NCBI GenBank assembly: GCA_002341185.1
Contig: DDNP01000024.1
Span: 24,810 to 88,809 of the forward strand
DNA from: Candidatus Neomicrothrix sp. UBA2517
Lineage (GTDB): Bacteria > Actinomycetota > Acidimicrobiia > Acidimicrobiales > UBA8592
Direction: 5' to 3'
DNA: 64,000 nucleotides
The notes beneath the pieces were generated by a model, which did not search any database, was not told the DNA's origin, and saw nothing but the letters and a program-made list of their open reading frames with translations. Each line of letters starts with the position of its first letter. The first letter of the stretch is position 1. Positions 55,107-64,000 of this stretch are shown piece after piece. A program made the translations under genes and the position numbers.

Positions 55107-56732
55107 TTACATTAAGTCTTGAGAATGCGCGGCATTTTCAAGTAATTCAAAGGCATGCTTTTGAGCATTCTTGCTATCAGGTGATCCTGATAACATTCTT
55201 GATATTTCAACGACTCGTTGATCACTATCTAATGACTCAATCGTGATACAAGGGAGCCCCTTACTCTCTTTCTTTGTTACTTTAATATGCGTATCAGCAT
55301 ATGAAGCCACTTGGGCGAGATGGGTGACCACCATGACTTGCCTATCATTAGATAATTTTTTTAAACATTTTCCGACTTCCAAAGCAGTCTGACCACCGAT
55401 TCCCGCATCGACTTCATCAAAGATAAGGGTTTCTGGATCTGTTGAGAGTACAAGCCTTGCCGCTAATGTTGTTCGTGCTAACTCGCCGCCGGAAGCAACT
55501 TTGTTTAACGGCTGCAATCCTTGACCGCGATTAAGAGAAACGTTTATCTCAACTTTCTCCCCAGCATGTCCACTTACTTGGAACTCAACTTTTCCCTCCG
55601 GAAGAGACAATTCATGAAGGTAAGATTCTATTTCCTTTGCAATTTCTGGGGCTGCTTTCTTCCGTAAAACGCCAACTGCTTTCTCCTCAATAGCTAGGTC
55701 CTTTTTAATACCTTCAAGCTTCTCTTGCATACCTTTCGACATCTGATCCGCATTCTCAAAGTTCGATATTTCTTTAGTGATTTGATCATGCTTATCCAAA
55801 ACATCTTTTAGCGTATCCCCATATTTCCGTCGTATATTTTGCAATAAGGCTATCCTCTGCTGAACTTCTTCAAGGCGCTGTGGATCTACATCAATTGACT
55901 CTGCAAAATTTCTAGCCTCGCTTGCAATATTTGTCATAACATCAATCAGATCAGTCACTTTTTCCTCAAAGCCCTGCAACGATTGCTTCCCCCTAATATC
56001 TTGTAGTAACTTTCCTAGTTCTTCGATCAATGAACTCTCTGCCTTTAAAGTTTCCGAAATTCTCATACTAAGAAATTGATTACCAGTAGCATCTGCAAGA
56101 AGATTTTCAGATTTTTTAAGTTGCTCTTCCTCATCAGCACTCTCAATTTGAAGTTGCGATATTTCGTGTTTTTGAAATCGCAAGAATTCTAATTCCTGTC
56201 GGAAGTCCCCTTTTCCTAGAATTTCTTGTAATGCATTCTCGACGTCGCTTTTATCCTTTTGTAACGCTTTTAGAGTGGTGAGGTCAATCTTGGCAAACCT
56301 ATCAAGTGCTTTTCTTTGCTCTACTGATTTTTCCAGTGATGTATGACCGTGTTGACCGTGAATTTCAATCAAGTTTTCTGTAATCTCGGAGAGGGCAGAA
56401 ACTGTTGAAATTGAACCATTGATATACGCCCTTGAACGCCCATCTTTAGGAACTGCGCGCGAAATTACCAATTCATCATTCCCAATCATATATCTGGCAT
56501 CTACACGAGCTTCTTCTCCAAATGGACCGATCAAGCCGGAATCAGCTCGCTGGCCTGTAAGTAGTTGCAACGCTGTAACGATAAGGGTCTTTCCTGCCCC
56601 TGTTTCACCGGTTAAAGCTGTCATCCCAGAAGAGAAAATTAAGGACGCGTCTTCGATAACACCCAGATTCCTAACATGCATTTCAACTAATTTTGCTTCT
56701 CTCGAGGAAGTGGATTGAGGGACTTCAGTCAT
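55107..56732 (-). CDS. recN: DNA repair protein RecN
   Basis: This 541-residue SMC-like ATPase has Walker A GETGAGKT (42-49), the IEIHGQHGH motif, a long coiled-coil middle, the ABC signature ASGGELAR and Walker B LIFDEVDAGIGG. RecN acts in double-strand-break repair. It starts 20 nt after the nadK stop. Length normal. Confidence 0.96.
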   Translation of the reverse strand: MTEVPQSTSSREAKLVEMHVRNLGVIEDASLIFSSGMTALTGETGAGKTLIVTALQLLTGQRADSGLIGPFGEEARVDARYMIGNDELVISRAVPKDGRSRAYINGSISTVSALSEITENLIEIHGQHGHTSLEKSVEQRKALDRFAKIDLTTLKALQKDKSDVENALQEILGKGDFRQELEFLRFQKHEISQLQIESADEEEQLKKSENLLADATGNQFLSMRISETLKAESSLIEELGKLLQDIRGKQSLQGFEEKVTDLIDVMTNIASEARNFAESIDVDPQRLEEVQQRIALLQNIRRKYGDTLKDVLDKHDQITKEISNFENADQMSKGMQEKLEGIKKDLAIEEKAVGVLRKKAAPEIAKEIESYLHELSLPEGKVEFQVSGHAGEKVEINVSLNRGQGLQPLNKVASGGELARTTLAARLVLSTDPETLIFDEVDAGIGGQTALEVGKCLKKLSNDRQVMVVTHLAQVASYADTHIKVTKKESKGLPCITIESLDSDQRVVEISRMLSGSPDSKNAQKHAFELLENAAHSQDLM

Positions 56733-56752
56733 TTAGCGTTCTGTGCCTTTAC

Positions 56753-57598
56753 TTATCGGTCCGATAGGCCAAATTTTTCCTTGAGTGCTTGATGAAAATT
56801 GCTTCCCTCGAATGAAACTAGTTGAGCAGGTTTAACTGCCGTCTTGCATGTAATTGAATCATTTAGTTTTAAGCTTCCGGTGACATTTCCATCAACTGCA
56901 AACGAAGCCTCACAATCAGGCAAAACAGATATTTTAAGTTCATCGTCTGGAGAAAGAACGAGCGCTCTATCAAATAGTGAGTGAGGAGCAACTGGTGTAA
57001 GGAGTATCGCTTTATGCATAGGGTCAATTATCGGTCCGCGAGCTGACATCGAATACGCAGTTGACCCAGTAGGTGTTGCAACAATCAATGCATCCGTGGC
57101 ATATGAGGTGAAGAACTCTCCATTGATTTCAAGCGCTAACCGAACTGTCTTTCCGGGGTCAACCTTTTCGACCACTACCTCATTTAAGGCATATAGCGGA
57201 CCATTTGTATTCGCTGTCATGATTTCTAGCCTCATTCGTTGCTCAAGATAGAAATCACCATCTAAAAACTGGTTGATCCTCTTGTGAGAAAGATTTGGCT
57301 CCACACCCGAGAGATAGCCCATACGTCCAAAGTTAATCCCGAGAACTGGGACCTCTTGGTCGCTAACTGCTTTAACAGTTCGCAGAACTGAACCATCACC
57401 ACCCAATGCGATAGCTAATTCGAAATCATTTGTGATCTGATTTTCCTCAATCGCAAGGTCAATTCGTCCAATAGCAGTCGCTGATTCAGGCGAAAAATAG
57501 CAATCAACTCCAATTCCTTCAAGCCACTTCAAAAGCTCTTTACCATGCTCGATGGCTTCAGGACGCCTCGTATTGATGTACGAGATAAAGCGAGTCAT
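56753..57598 (-). CDS. nadK: NAD kinase
   Basis: This 281-residue enzyme phosphorylates NAD to NADP. It has GGDGSVLR (66-73) with Asp68, the GINFGRMGYL motif and the PTGSTAYSMSARGP segment. Length is normal. It lies between the TlyA-family gene and recN, in the conserved actinobacterial order. Ribosome-binding site weak. Confidence 0.96.
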   Translation of the reverse strand: MTRFISYINTRRPEAIEHGKELLKWLEGIGVDCYFSPESATAIGRIDLAIEENQITNDFELAIALGGDGSVLRTVKAVSDQEVPVLGINFGRMGYLSGVEPNLSHKRINQFLDGDFYLEQRMRLEIMTANTNGPLYALNEVVVEKVDPGKTVRLALEINGEFFTSYATDALIVATPTGSTAYSMSARGPIIDPMHKAILLTPVAPHSLFDRALVLSPDDELKISVLPDCEASFAVDGNVTGSLKLNDSITCKTAVKPAQLVSFEGSNFHQALKEKFGLSDR

Positions 57599-57649
57599 AC
57601 ACTTATCGTAGGCTTATTCGCTTAGTTAAGCACTAATGAAACCCTGAAT

Positions 57650-58381
57650 TTAGACTATTTGAGAATATTTAATACTCTGAATAGGGAATTGTTTTGAGAT
57701 CAGAAGAAAAAACTCTTTATTACCAGCCTTGCCCGGCAGTGGTGACACTGTAATATCTTGTACGTTGCCTCCATTTTGAGAAGCTGAATCGGTGATTTCA
57801 TTTAGAGCCCTTATCCAAATATTCCGGTCCTTTATGACTCCCTTAGATTTGCTTGCCTCCAGCCTTGTCGCTTCAAATTGCGGCTTTACTAATAGTACGA
57901 TCGAAGCACTATGATCTGCCAACGCCAAGATATTCTTCATCACTGTTTTAAGAGAAATAAAACTTAGATCAGCAACGACAATATCAAATGTTTGGTCAAG
58001 GGAGTCGTTAGGGATAGCTTTGACATTTGTTCGTTCTAGGATAGTAACACGTTTGTTAGATTGTACTTTTTCGTGAAGAAGCCCGTATCCAACATCTACA
58101 CACGTGATATCTCCCGCCCCAAGTTGCAACAAACAATCTGTAAAGCCACCAGTAGATGACCCAATGTCAATACAACTTTTACCCTCTGCCGTTATATTGA
58201 ACGAATGGATAGCATGCATCAGTTTTTCTCCTCCCCGACTTACAAACTGCTTGGGGGCAGGAACAATTACTATGCTGTCAGATGTTTTAACTAATTGATT
58301 ATCCTTAAGCGCAAAACTGCCGTTTACCTTAACACGATGTTCAACAATAAGGTTAGAAACCTCTTCGGTGTCGGTCGCCAA
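57650..58381 (-). CDS. TlyA-family rRNA (2'-O-)methyltransferase, start uncertain
   Basis: The protein has an S4-like N-terminus and a FtsJ-like methyltransferase domain (SRGGEKLMHAI, CIDIGSSTGGFTDCLLQLGA). TlyA-type enzymes methylate 16S and 23S rRNA in Mycobacterium, which is linked to capreomycin sensitivity. The first usable codon is TTG at 58379-58381, but the frame stays open upstream to 58441 and encodes RSRLNNELIRRGLA, which matches the normal S4 start. No ATG, GTG or TTG lies there, so the real start is probably a rare codon (ATC at 58421-58423 is one candidate). Confidence 0.82.
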   Translation of the reverse strand: MATDTEEVSNLIVEHRVKVNGSFALKDNQLVKTSDSIVIVPAPKQFVSRGGEKLMHAIHSFNITAEGKSCIDIGSSTGGFTDCLLQLGAGDITCVDVGYGLLHEKVQSNKRVTILERTNVKAIPNDSLDQTFDIVVADLSFISLKTVMKNILALADHSASIVLLVKPQFEATRLEASKSKGVIKDRNIWIRALNEITDSASQNGGNVQDITVSPLPGKAGNKEFFLLISKQFPIQSIKYSQIV

Positions 58382-58437
58382 CCCTCTACGGATAAGTTCG
58401 TTATTTAATCTAGATCGTGTGATAGGTAAAGAATAGC

Positions 58438-59469
58438 TTAATCAACTATCCAAGTAGGTTGAGACCTGAGAAGTTCGCCAATATCCCCTTCACCATTTTG
58501 CTCTTTTGCGATTTCAATCTGCTGATTAACATTTTTTGAGTATTCAGGTCTTTTAACTTCACGGAAAACACCCATTGGCGTGGGTTCGTATGGGCCACTT
58601 GCTAGCCGAGAGAGAGCGAAAGCAACGCTTGGGTTCTCAGAACCTTCATCATGAACGATTAATGCACTTTCACCAACATCTGCGACTTTAACAATCTGGG
58701 CATTACCTGAGTGATCTGAGATAACTCCAAATTCATTATCGACACCGAAACGAATTGCCTCTCCATGCGTTAGTTGGATGATCATTGAATCTCGTTTATC
58801 TTTTTTAGTAATAGCTCCAAACGCTCCGTCGTTGAAGACGTTGCAGTTTTGATATATCTCTACTAGTGAAGAACCTCGGTGGGCATGCGCTCGCTTGAAT
58901 GTTTCCTGCATGTGCTTTCTGTCCATATCGTGTGTCCTCGCAACAAACGTAGCCTCAGCTCCTAAAGCAATACTCGCAGCATTAAAAGGTTGGTCTATGG
59001 AACCCATTGGTGTTGATTTTGTTATTTTGCCTACTTCGCTAGTTGGAGAATATTGCCCTTTCGTTAAGCCGTAGATTTGGTTATTAAAGAGAAGAATAGT
59101 GAAATCTATATTTCTTCTCATTGCGTGGATCAGGTGGTTTCCTCCGATTGACAACATATCTCCATCCCCCCCTATCACCCATACATCAAGCTCTGGGCGA
59201 GAGATAGCTAGCCCAGACGCAACTGCTGGAGCTCGTCCATGTATGGAGTGCATTCCATAGGTGTTCATGTAGTAAGGGAACCTTGCGGCACAACCGATTC
59301 CTGAAATAAAGACAGTATCTTCAGGACGTCCATCTAGTTCAGGAAGCATTAGTTGCATTGCTGTGAGTACGGAATAGTCTCCACACCCGGGGCACCAACG
59401 AGGTTCCTGATCACTTGTCCAGTCGGCTTTAGTAGTTGCTGGAGCTGGGGCGGAAGCTGTGTCAGTCAT
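58438..59469 (-). CDS. korB: 2-oxoglutarate:ferredoxin oxidoreductase, beta subunit
   Basis: This 343-residue thiamine-diphosphate subunit has WCPGCGD (Cys26, Cys29) and the GGDGDMLSIGGNHLIHA cofactor motif, then NNQIYGLTKGQ. With KorA it decarboxylates 2-oxoglutarate to succinyl-CoA and reduces ferredoxin; Actinobacteria use it in place of or beside the classical dehydrogenase. AAGGGA precedes the ATG. It starts 8 nt after the korA stop. Confidence 0.95.
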   Translation of the reverse strand: MTDTASAPAPATTKADWTSDQEPRWCPGCGDYSVLTAMQLMLPELDGRPEDTVFISGIGCAARFPYYMNTYGMHSIHGRAPAVASGLAISRPELDVWVIGGDGDMLSIGGNHLIHAMRRNIDFTILLFNNQIYGLTKGQYSPTSEVGKITKSTPMGSIDQPFNAASIALGAEATFVARTHDMDRKHMQETFKRAHAHRGSSLVEIYQNCNVFNDGAFGAITKKDKRDSMIIQLTHGEAIRFGVDNEFGVISDHSGNAQIVKVADVGESALIVHDEGSENPSVAFALSRLASGPYEPTPMGVFREVKRPEYSKNVNQQIEIAKEQNGEGDIGELLRSQPTWIVD

Positions 59470-59477
59470 ATTATCCC

Positions 59478-61355
59478 TTATTTCTTTCCGAGAGCTACCA
59501 GAATCGTTTCGTGCAGCTCAGTTGTTGTAAATGGTTGTCCTTGCACCTTGTTCAATGATTGAACGTCTACAAGATATTCAGCGCGTAGGAGTTTAGATAA
59601 CTGACCCATATTCATTTCTGGACAAATAACTGTCTTGTACTGAGAAAGCACTTCTCCTAGGTCTTTCGGGAATGGGTTTATATGGATGAGATGAGCATGA
59701 GCTACTTTGTGCCCTTCATTGCGCACTTGCTTTACTGCGCTTGCTATCGCACCCCATGTGGATCCCCAGCCGATCATCAAAACGTCTGCGTCGAGGTCAC
59801 CTTCTACCCAAGTTGGCGGCATATCATTGGCTATGTTATCAACCTTAGTTTGCCGAATATCCGTCATCTTCTGATGATTAGACGGATCATAAGAAATGTT
59901 TCCAGTACCATCTTGTTTCTCGATTCCTCCAATTCGGTGCATCAAATCAGGTGTACCTGGAATAGCCCACGCTCGAGCATAAGTTTCTGGATCACGCTTA
60001 TAAGGCCAAAAATGATTGTTTCCATCTTCGTCCACATGGTTTGTTTCTGTGGTGAAAGTAGTCGATATATCTGGCAATGAGTCGACATCAGGAAGCTTCC
60101 AAGGCTCAGAACCATTTGCTAAGTACCCATCTGAGAGAAGCATCACTGGAGTACGATACTTTAAAGCGATTCGACAAGCTTCAATAGCAACATGGAAACA
60201 GTGACCTGGACTATATGGTGCGATAACTGGTATCGGGGATTCCCCATGACGGCCATACATTGCCATTAGGAGATCTGAGGCTTCAGTTTTAGTAGGCAGT
60301 CCCGTGGACGGGCCTCCTCTCTGAATATCAACAATTACAAGTGGAAGCTCAAGATTAAAAGCTAAACCTATAGCTTCTCCTTTGAGGGCGACTCCAGGAC
60401 CACTCGTAGTTGTCAAAGCTAAGTCTCCACCAAATGAAGCTCCAATAGCTGAAGCTACGGCTGCTATTTCGTCTTCAGCTTGAAATGTTTGGACACCGAA
60501 ATTCTTATGCTTGGCAAGCTCATGGAGTATGTCGGAGGCTGGGGTGATCGGGTACGAGCCGAGGAAAACTGGCCTTTGGGATAGTTTGCCTGCTGCGACA
60601 AGGCCCCAAGACAAAGCGGTATTCCCGTTAATATTTGTGTATTCGCCTGACTCCAATGCGGCTGGCTTAACTTCGTATGCGTAGTCAAAGGCTTCTGTAG
60701 TTTCTCCGTAAGCATGACCTGCTTTGAAAGCTGCGTTGTTAGCAGCAACGACTTGAGGGGATTTACCAAATTTCTTTTCGATCCAATCCAAAGTTGGCTC
60801 AAGTGGTCTTTGGTAAAGCCATGACACTAAGCCGAGAGCGAAGAAATTCTTTGACCGTTCAGCATCGCGAGGTTTTATCCCCTCAATCTCTTTACAAACT
60901 TCCTTAGTCAAGGATGTCATGGGTACTTCGAATAGTGTGTAACCAGATAATTCGTCTGTCTCAAGAGGATTTTCTTCATATCCAGCTTTTTTGAGATTTC
61001 TCTCCTCGAACGTGTCGCGGTTGACGATTATAGTTCCTGCTTCCTCAAGTTTGGATAGCTCTTTCTTTAGAGCAGCAGGATTCATAGCGACTAAAACATT
61101 GGGGGCATCACCTGGAGTGGTGATGTCATGATCAGATACTTGGACTTGAAATGCAGAAACTCCTGCAAGCGTTCCTTGAGGTGCCCTAATCTCGGCTGGG
61201 AACTCAGGAAGTGTCGCAAGATCATTCCCGAAAATTGCGCTCGCGCTCGTGAACCGTTCTCCAGTGAGTTGCATGCCGTCACCAGAATCTCCAGCAAACC
61301 GGACAATGATTCTGTTAACTTCTCTAATCTCTGGCTGTGAAATAGTATTTGCCAC
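59478..61355 (-). CDS. korA: 2-oxoglutarate:ferredoxin oxidoreductase, fused gamma-alpha subunit
   Basis: This 625-residue protein has an N-terminal gamma domain (RFAGDSGDGMQLTGE, to about 190) and an alpha domain (GSYPITPASDILHELAK onwards). It forms the enzyme with KorB, which carries the thiamine diphosphate. The start is GTG with AAGGGGG before it. It is divergent from the class I aldolase across about 165 nt. The fused form is the usual actinobacterial architecture. Confidence 0.95.
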   Translation of the reverse strand: MANTISQPEIREVNRIIVRFAGDSGDGMQLTGERFTSASAIFGNDLATLPEFPAEIRAPQGTLAGVSAFQVQVSDHDITTPGDAPNVLVAMNPAALKKELSKLEEAGTIIVNRDTFEERNLKKAGYEENPLETDELSGYTLFEVPMTSLTKEVCKEIEGIKPRDAERSKNFFALGLVSWLYQRPLEPTLDWIEKKFGKSPQVVAANNAAFKAGHAYGETTEAFDYAYEVKPAALESGEYTNINGNTALSWGLVAAGKLSQRPVFLGSYPITPASDILHELAKHKNFGVQTFQAEDEIAAVASAIGASFGGDLALTTTSGPGVALKGEAIGLAFNLELPLVIVDIQRGGPSTGLPTKTEASDLLMAMYGRHGESPIPVIAPYSPGHCFHVAIEACRIALKYRTPVMLLSDGYLANGSEPWKLPDVDSLPDISTTFTTETNHVDEDGNNHFWPYKRDPETYARAWAIPGTPDLMHRIGGIEKQDGTGNISYDPSNHQKMTDIRQTKVDNIANDMPPTWVEGDLDADVLMIGWGSTWGAIASAVKQVRNEGHKVAHAHLIHINPFPKDLGEVLSQYKTVICPEMNMGQLSKLLRAEYLVDVQSLNKVQGQPFTTTELHETILVALGKK

Positions 61356-61532
61356 GGAATCCCCCTTGATCCCTACTTAATCGACATGTTGACGATAGTC
61401 GTATACTAACCCAATCATGATGACCCTTATAAAGATATAGGTGTGACATATTTCTCACCTGTCCAGATGCTGTGCAGAGTTATTCCCTATGGTCTAGTCT
61501 AAGCTCATTGTGATCAAAGAATGGACCTGTGG

Positions 61533-62420
61533 ATGAACAGCGAACAATTAGAAAAAATTAGAACAGGGTCCGGTTTTATCGCCGCTCTAGATCAAAGTGG
61601 CGGCAGTAGCCCCAAAGCTTTGAAAGCATATGGAATCGAGGATTCAGAGTACAATAGTGATGACGAAATGTTTGACTGCATACATGAAATGCGAACACGA
61701 ATCGTAACAAGCCAAAGTTTCACCGGAGCACGAATTCTTGGCGCAATCTTATTCGAAAATACTATGGATCGATCCATAGGCGGTGTGAGTTCGGCTGACT
61801 ATCTATGGAACAATAAAAGTATTGTACCTTTTCTCAAAGTTGATAAAGGTCTCATGGATGAGAATCAGGGCGTTCAAGTCATGAAACCAATCGATGGTTT
61901 AGGCGCTCTTCTATCAAAAGCTATCGATAAACATATTTTCGGAACGAAAATGCGATCTGTTATCAAACTCGCTAACCAGAGCGGTGTAAACGCACTCGTG
62001 GATCAGCAATTTGAAATAGGGAACCAGATTCTTGAAGCTGGGTTAGTGCCAATAATCGAACCTGAAGTTGACATACATAGCCCTGAAAAATCCGCCTGTG
62101 AGGGACTAATGCGTGATGCTATTACCCGCAATTTAAGTAATCTCCCCGAGGGCCAGTCAGTAATGTTGAAGTTAACTCTTCCAGAAGAAGATAATTTTTA
62201 CAAAGATTTCGTTAACGATAAGCGAATTTTACGCGTTGTTGCTTTATCTGGAGGATATTCCAGAATTGAGGCAAACGATCGAATGTCACGAAATAACGGA
62301 GTCGTGGCAAGTTTCTCTCGTGCATTGACTGAAGGTTTAAGTGCTCAGCAATCACAAAACGAATTTGATGACTTACTTGACGCATCAATTCAAACTATAT
62401 TTGAAGCCTCGAACACCTAA
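61533..62420 (+). CDS. fda: Fructose-bisphosphate aldolase class I
   Basis: This 295-residue Schiff-base aldolase splits fructose 1,6-bisphosphate. It aligns with the Staphylococcus carnosus type enzyme (296 residues): FIAALDQSGGSSPKALKAYG, KVDKGL and the lysine Lys213 in VMLKLTLP. The start at 61533 is preferred to the ATG at 61521 by this alignment. No clear ribosome-binding site. It ends 3 nt before the convergent TPR-like gene. Confidence 0.94.
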   Translation: MNSEQLEKIRTGSGFIAALDQSGGSSPKALKAYGIEDSEYNSDDEMFDCIHEMRTRIVTSQSFTGARILGAILFENTMDRSIGGVSSADYLWNNKSIVPFLKVDKGLMDENQGVQVMKPIDGLGALLSKAIDKHIFGTKMRSVIKLANQSGVNALVDQQFEIGNQILEAGLVPIIEPEVDIHSPEKSACEGLMRDAITRNLSNLPEGQSVMLKLTLPEEDNFYKDFVNDKRILRVVALSGGYSRIEANDRMSRNNGVVASFSRALTEGLSAQQSQNEFDDLLDASIQTIFEASNT

Positions 62421-62423
62421 AAA

Positions 62424-63542
62424 TTAGGATAGTTGTCTATGGCGATCTGAGGCGTCAAGATACGATCCTGACTTTGAGGTAATCCACGAAAATAATTCTC
62501 TTGCTTTCACAGGCATTCCAGCACGGTCATACAAGTCGGCAAGTGCATATGCTTTACGCAAATGATGTTCTTGTGGTCGTGTAGGCGTTCGCCATCCCTT
62601 TTCTAAAATGTTTATTGCCTTTGGGTAATTTCCTTGATCGGCGAAACTATTTGCGTAGATAATTTTTCCCTCAGCAACAGTTTCAGCATCTGGTGAGACT
62701 TCAGCCAACTCATCCCAAAGGAATTTGACATCTGCCCACCTCTTTTCGCTACGATAACAGTCCATTAATATTGGATGTCGTTCAGTTGATTGGGCTAAGG
62801 AGCGGAATTGTTCCAGAGAAAAAGCTGCTGTTTCGTAGTCGTTAATGCGATAACAAATTAAACCATGTAATTCCTGAACTTCTGATACGTTTGGGACTGT
62901 TCTTACCAATGGGGCTAATTTCTTCCTTGCTTCAGGGAATCGTTCTTGCTGAAAAAACATATCGGCTTCTTTGAGTCTTTTGTATGCTTTCTGTCCTCGA
63001 GCAGAACCAAGTACTTTTCGAAGGCTAGCGTTTACATCTGAGTTAGAATTTCTCCGTTGTGCTAATGGCTTACGTTTGTATGGTTTTTTTAGGGAAGATT
63101 TTTGGGGTTTCGGTTCTTTTCTGCTTTGCTTAGAATTTGCTCGTTCCAAAGCTGCTTTCGCTTCTGCTTGTAACTCACGTTTTCGCGCATCACGCTGATC
63201 TCTTCTTTGAGCACGTTCTTCTCTTAAGCGCAGAATTTCCTCGTCTTCATTGTCCTCTTTTTGTTCATGAGGTCTTTGAGATTCTTCTTCGGATGCTTTG
63301 ATATCGTCATGATGGACTCGCAGGACTCCTTTTCTGGCTAACCCTCCCCAATTCTGGTTTCCAGGTATAGGGTCCATTACATCGTTTTCTAGTCGTTTCG
63401 GCTTATCTTTTGTGTACTTCCTAGGGGCTCCACCACTCTTTCTATTCCCACTGCTCTTAGCAGAGTTCCTAGTTGAGTCATTCTTGGGTGGCCTTTTTCT
63501 GGATGGGCGGGAATTTTGATTGCTTCTTTTGGACGAATTCAT
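62424..63542 (-). CDS. Basic, TPR-repeat-like protein
   Basis: This 372-residue protein has a strongly basic, disordered first ~60 residues, a charged coiled region (ILRLREERAQRRDQRDARKR) and a C-terminal half (about 180-372) of alternating helices that resemble TPR repeats (DMFFQQERFPEARKKLAPLV; ADLYDRAGMPVKARELFSWI). No enzyme motif is seen. It lies next to the rRNA operon, about 47 nt downstream of the rRNA terminator on the same strand. A scaffold or RNA-associated role is possible, but not supported further. Confidence 0.75.
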   Translation of the reverse strand: MNSSKRSNQNSRPSRKRPPKNDSTRNSAKSSGNRKSGGAPRKYTKDKPKRLENDVMDPIPGNQNWGGLARKGVLRVHHDDIKASEEESQRPHEQKEDNEDEEILRLREERAQRRDQRDARKRELQAEAKAALERANSKQSRKEPKPQKSSLKKPYKRKPLAQRRNSNSDVNASLRKVLGSARGQKAYKRLKEADMFFQQERFPEARKKLAPLVRTVPNVSEVQELHGLICYRINDYETAAFSLEQFRSLAQSTERHPILMDCYRSEKRWADVKFLWDELAEVSPDAETVAEGKIIYANSFADQGNYPKAINILEKGWRTPTRPQEHHLRKAYALADLYDRAGMPVKARELFSWITSKSGSYLDASDRHRQLS

Positions 63543-63588
63543 AGCGGGTCAAGCCTACAACCCATCTGCGCAAATGGGGTAACGAATG

Positions 63589-63624
63589 AAAAATTAAAGT
63601 AGCGGGTCTTACGACCCGCTACTT
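63589..63624 (-). terminator. Rho-independent terminator of the rRNA operon
   Basis: A perfect 12-bp stem (63597-63608 with 63613-63624) with a 4-base loop lies just after the 5S gene and is followed on the minus strand by TAATTTTTC, a T-rich tract. This is a textbook intrinsic terminator. Confidence 0.93.
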
Positions 63625-63631
63625 ATCGAAA

Positions 63632-63748
63632 ATCCGGCGGCGACCTACTCTCCCGGGGACTCTCGTCCCAAGTACCATCGGCGCTGGTGGGCTTAACTTC
63701 CGTGTTCGGAATGGGTACGGGTGTGGCCCCACCGCTATCACCACCGAA
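63632..63748 (-). rRNA. rrf: 5S ribosomal RNA
   Basis: The minus strand has the conserved CCCATTCCGAACACGGAAG loop region and a GGTACTTGGGACGAGAGTCC segment. The ends pair as the 5S terminal stem (CGGTGGTG with CGCCGCCG). The length of about 117 nt is normal. The first and last bases are estimates. Confidence 0.94.
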
Positions 63749-63849
63749 ATCTATTGGCCACAGGCATGTGGCGCGTCTTGTCAAGAGGAGCTCCTCGAGA
63801 TCTCCATAGCGAGCACAAACACCTTAAATAGGTCGTTAGTTGAAGTTTA

Positions 63850-64000
63850 AATCAAGCCCTCGGCCGATTAGTACCGGTCAGCTGAACACATTGCTGTGCT
63901 TACACTTCCGGCCTATCAACGTGGTGGTCTGCCACGGGCCTTACCCGGTTAACCCGGTGGGTAATCTCATCTTGGAGCTGGCTTCCCACTTAGATGCTTT
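63850..64000 (-). rRNA. rrl: 23S ribosomal RNA, 3' end (truncated by window edge)
   Basis: The minus strand reads through conserved 23S domain VI, including GGTACTAATCGGCCGAGGGC near the 3' end and the GGTTGATAGGCCGGAAGTGT region before it. The 3' end is estimated at about 63850; the 5' part lies beyond the window. It precedes the 5S gene by about 100 nt, as in a normal 16S-23S-5S operon. Confidence 0.93.

Noticed and set aside
61440..61459. CRP-like imperfect palindrome GGTGTGACATATTTCTCACC between korA and the aldolase gene
   Set aside because: The spacer is two bases too long for the CRP consensus, and one arm position mismatches. No regulator is suggested by the context.
1..64000. CRISPR arrays, insertion sequences or long repeats
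   Set aside because: No regularly spaced repeats, transposase motifs or long duplicated segments were seen in reading both strands.

Overview
The window looks like a chromosomal segment of an aerobic, probably marine actinobacterium, most plausibly in the Acidimicrobiia. The assignment rests on an aroA-cmk fusion, a KorAB 2-oxoglutarate:ferredoxin oxidoreductase, the order tlyA-nadK-recN-pyrG-nudix-xerD and scpA-scpB-rluB-tyrA-aroA/cmk-plsC-der, and an accessory part rich in CaiB-type CoA transferases, P450s, Rieske oxygenases, SDRs and phytanoyl-CoA-type dioxygenases. It is inferred from gene content only. Coding density is very high: no gene-free stretch exceeds about 170 bases, and many genes overlap by 1-11 nt.

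Layout. Positions 1-7.5 kb: two minus-strand catabolic operons (serine hydrolase, CaiB CoA transferase, truncated P450; and SDR plus two PhyH dioxygenases) around a plus-strand glnS. Positions 7.6-12.9 kb: a SNF2-family ATPase with a small basic partner, a DUF2797 protein and a ThrH-like phosphatase. Positions 12.9-18.4 kb: minus-strand P450, old-yellow-enzyme-type Fe-S flavoprotein, acyl-CoA dehydrogenase, PrxQ peroxiredoxin and a TetR regulator. Positions 18.4-22.6 kb: a divergent plus-strand operon behind a perfect 19-bp palindrome: unknown protein, UGSC-motif selenoprotein, SDR, NifU-like protein and sulfatase. Positions 22.6-31.4 kb: more small-molecule catabolism (zinc alcohol dehydrogenase, SDR, VOC, SnoaL-like, a Rieske / PEP-mobile-domain / Rieske operon, cupin and PhyH). 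Positions 31.4-35.8 kb: a two-gene nuclease-helicase module beside tRNA-Pro. Positions 36-63.5 kb: mostly housekeeping genes (der, ispH, aroA-cmk, tyrA, scpAB, trpS, xerD, pyrG, recN, nadK, korAB, class I aldolase). The right edge holds a 5S gene and the 3' end of a 23S gene on the minus strand with a strong terminator.

The main discovery is two genes that would be split by an in-frame UGA under a standard reading but are almost certainly selenoproteins: a UGSC-motif protein at 19494-20018 and a GrdB-like protein with a UPVC motif at 48604-49533 (minus). Each UGA is followed, with 18-19 nt in between, by a perfect short hairpin with a GUG loop, the geometry of a bacterial SECIS element. Their Sec regions also align without gaps over 27 residues, suggesting that the two proteins are related. 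The UGSC gene is translationally coupled to its SDR neighbour and lies under a likely TetR switch, so 18.4-22.6 kb is the best candidate for an uncharacterised selenium-dependent pathway.

Other oddities are a Rieske oxygenase whose second cluster motif is CPHC instead of CxxH, a PEP-mobile-domain protein without its ATP-grasp domain between two Rieske genes, a dienoyl-CoA-reductase-like flavoprotein with one Fe-S cysteine replaced by serine, and a TM0106-type nuclease/helicase split into two overlapping genes.
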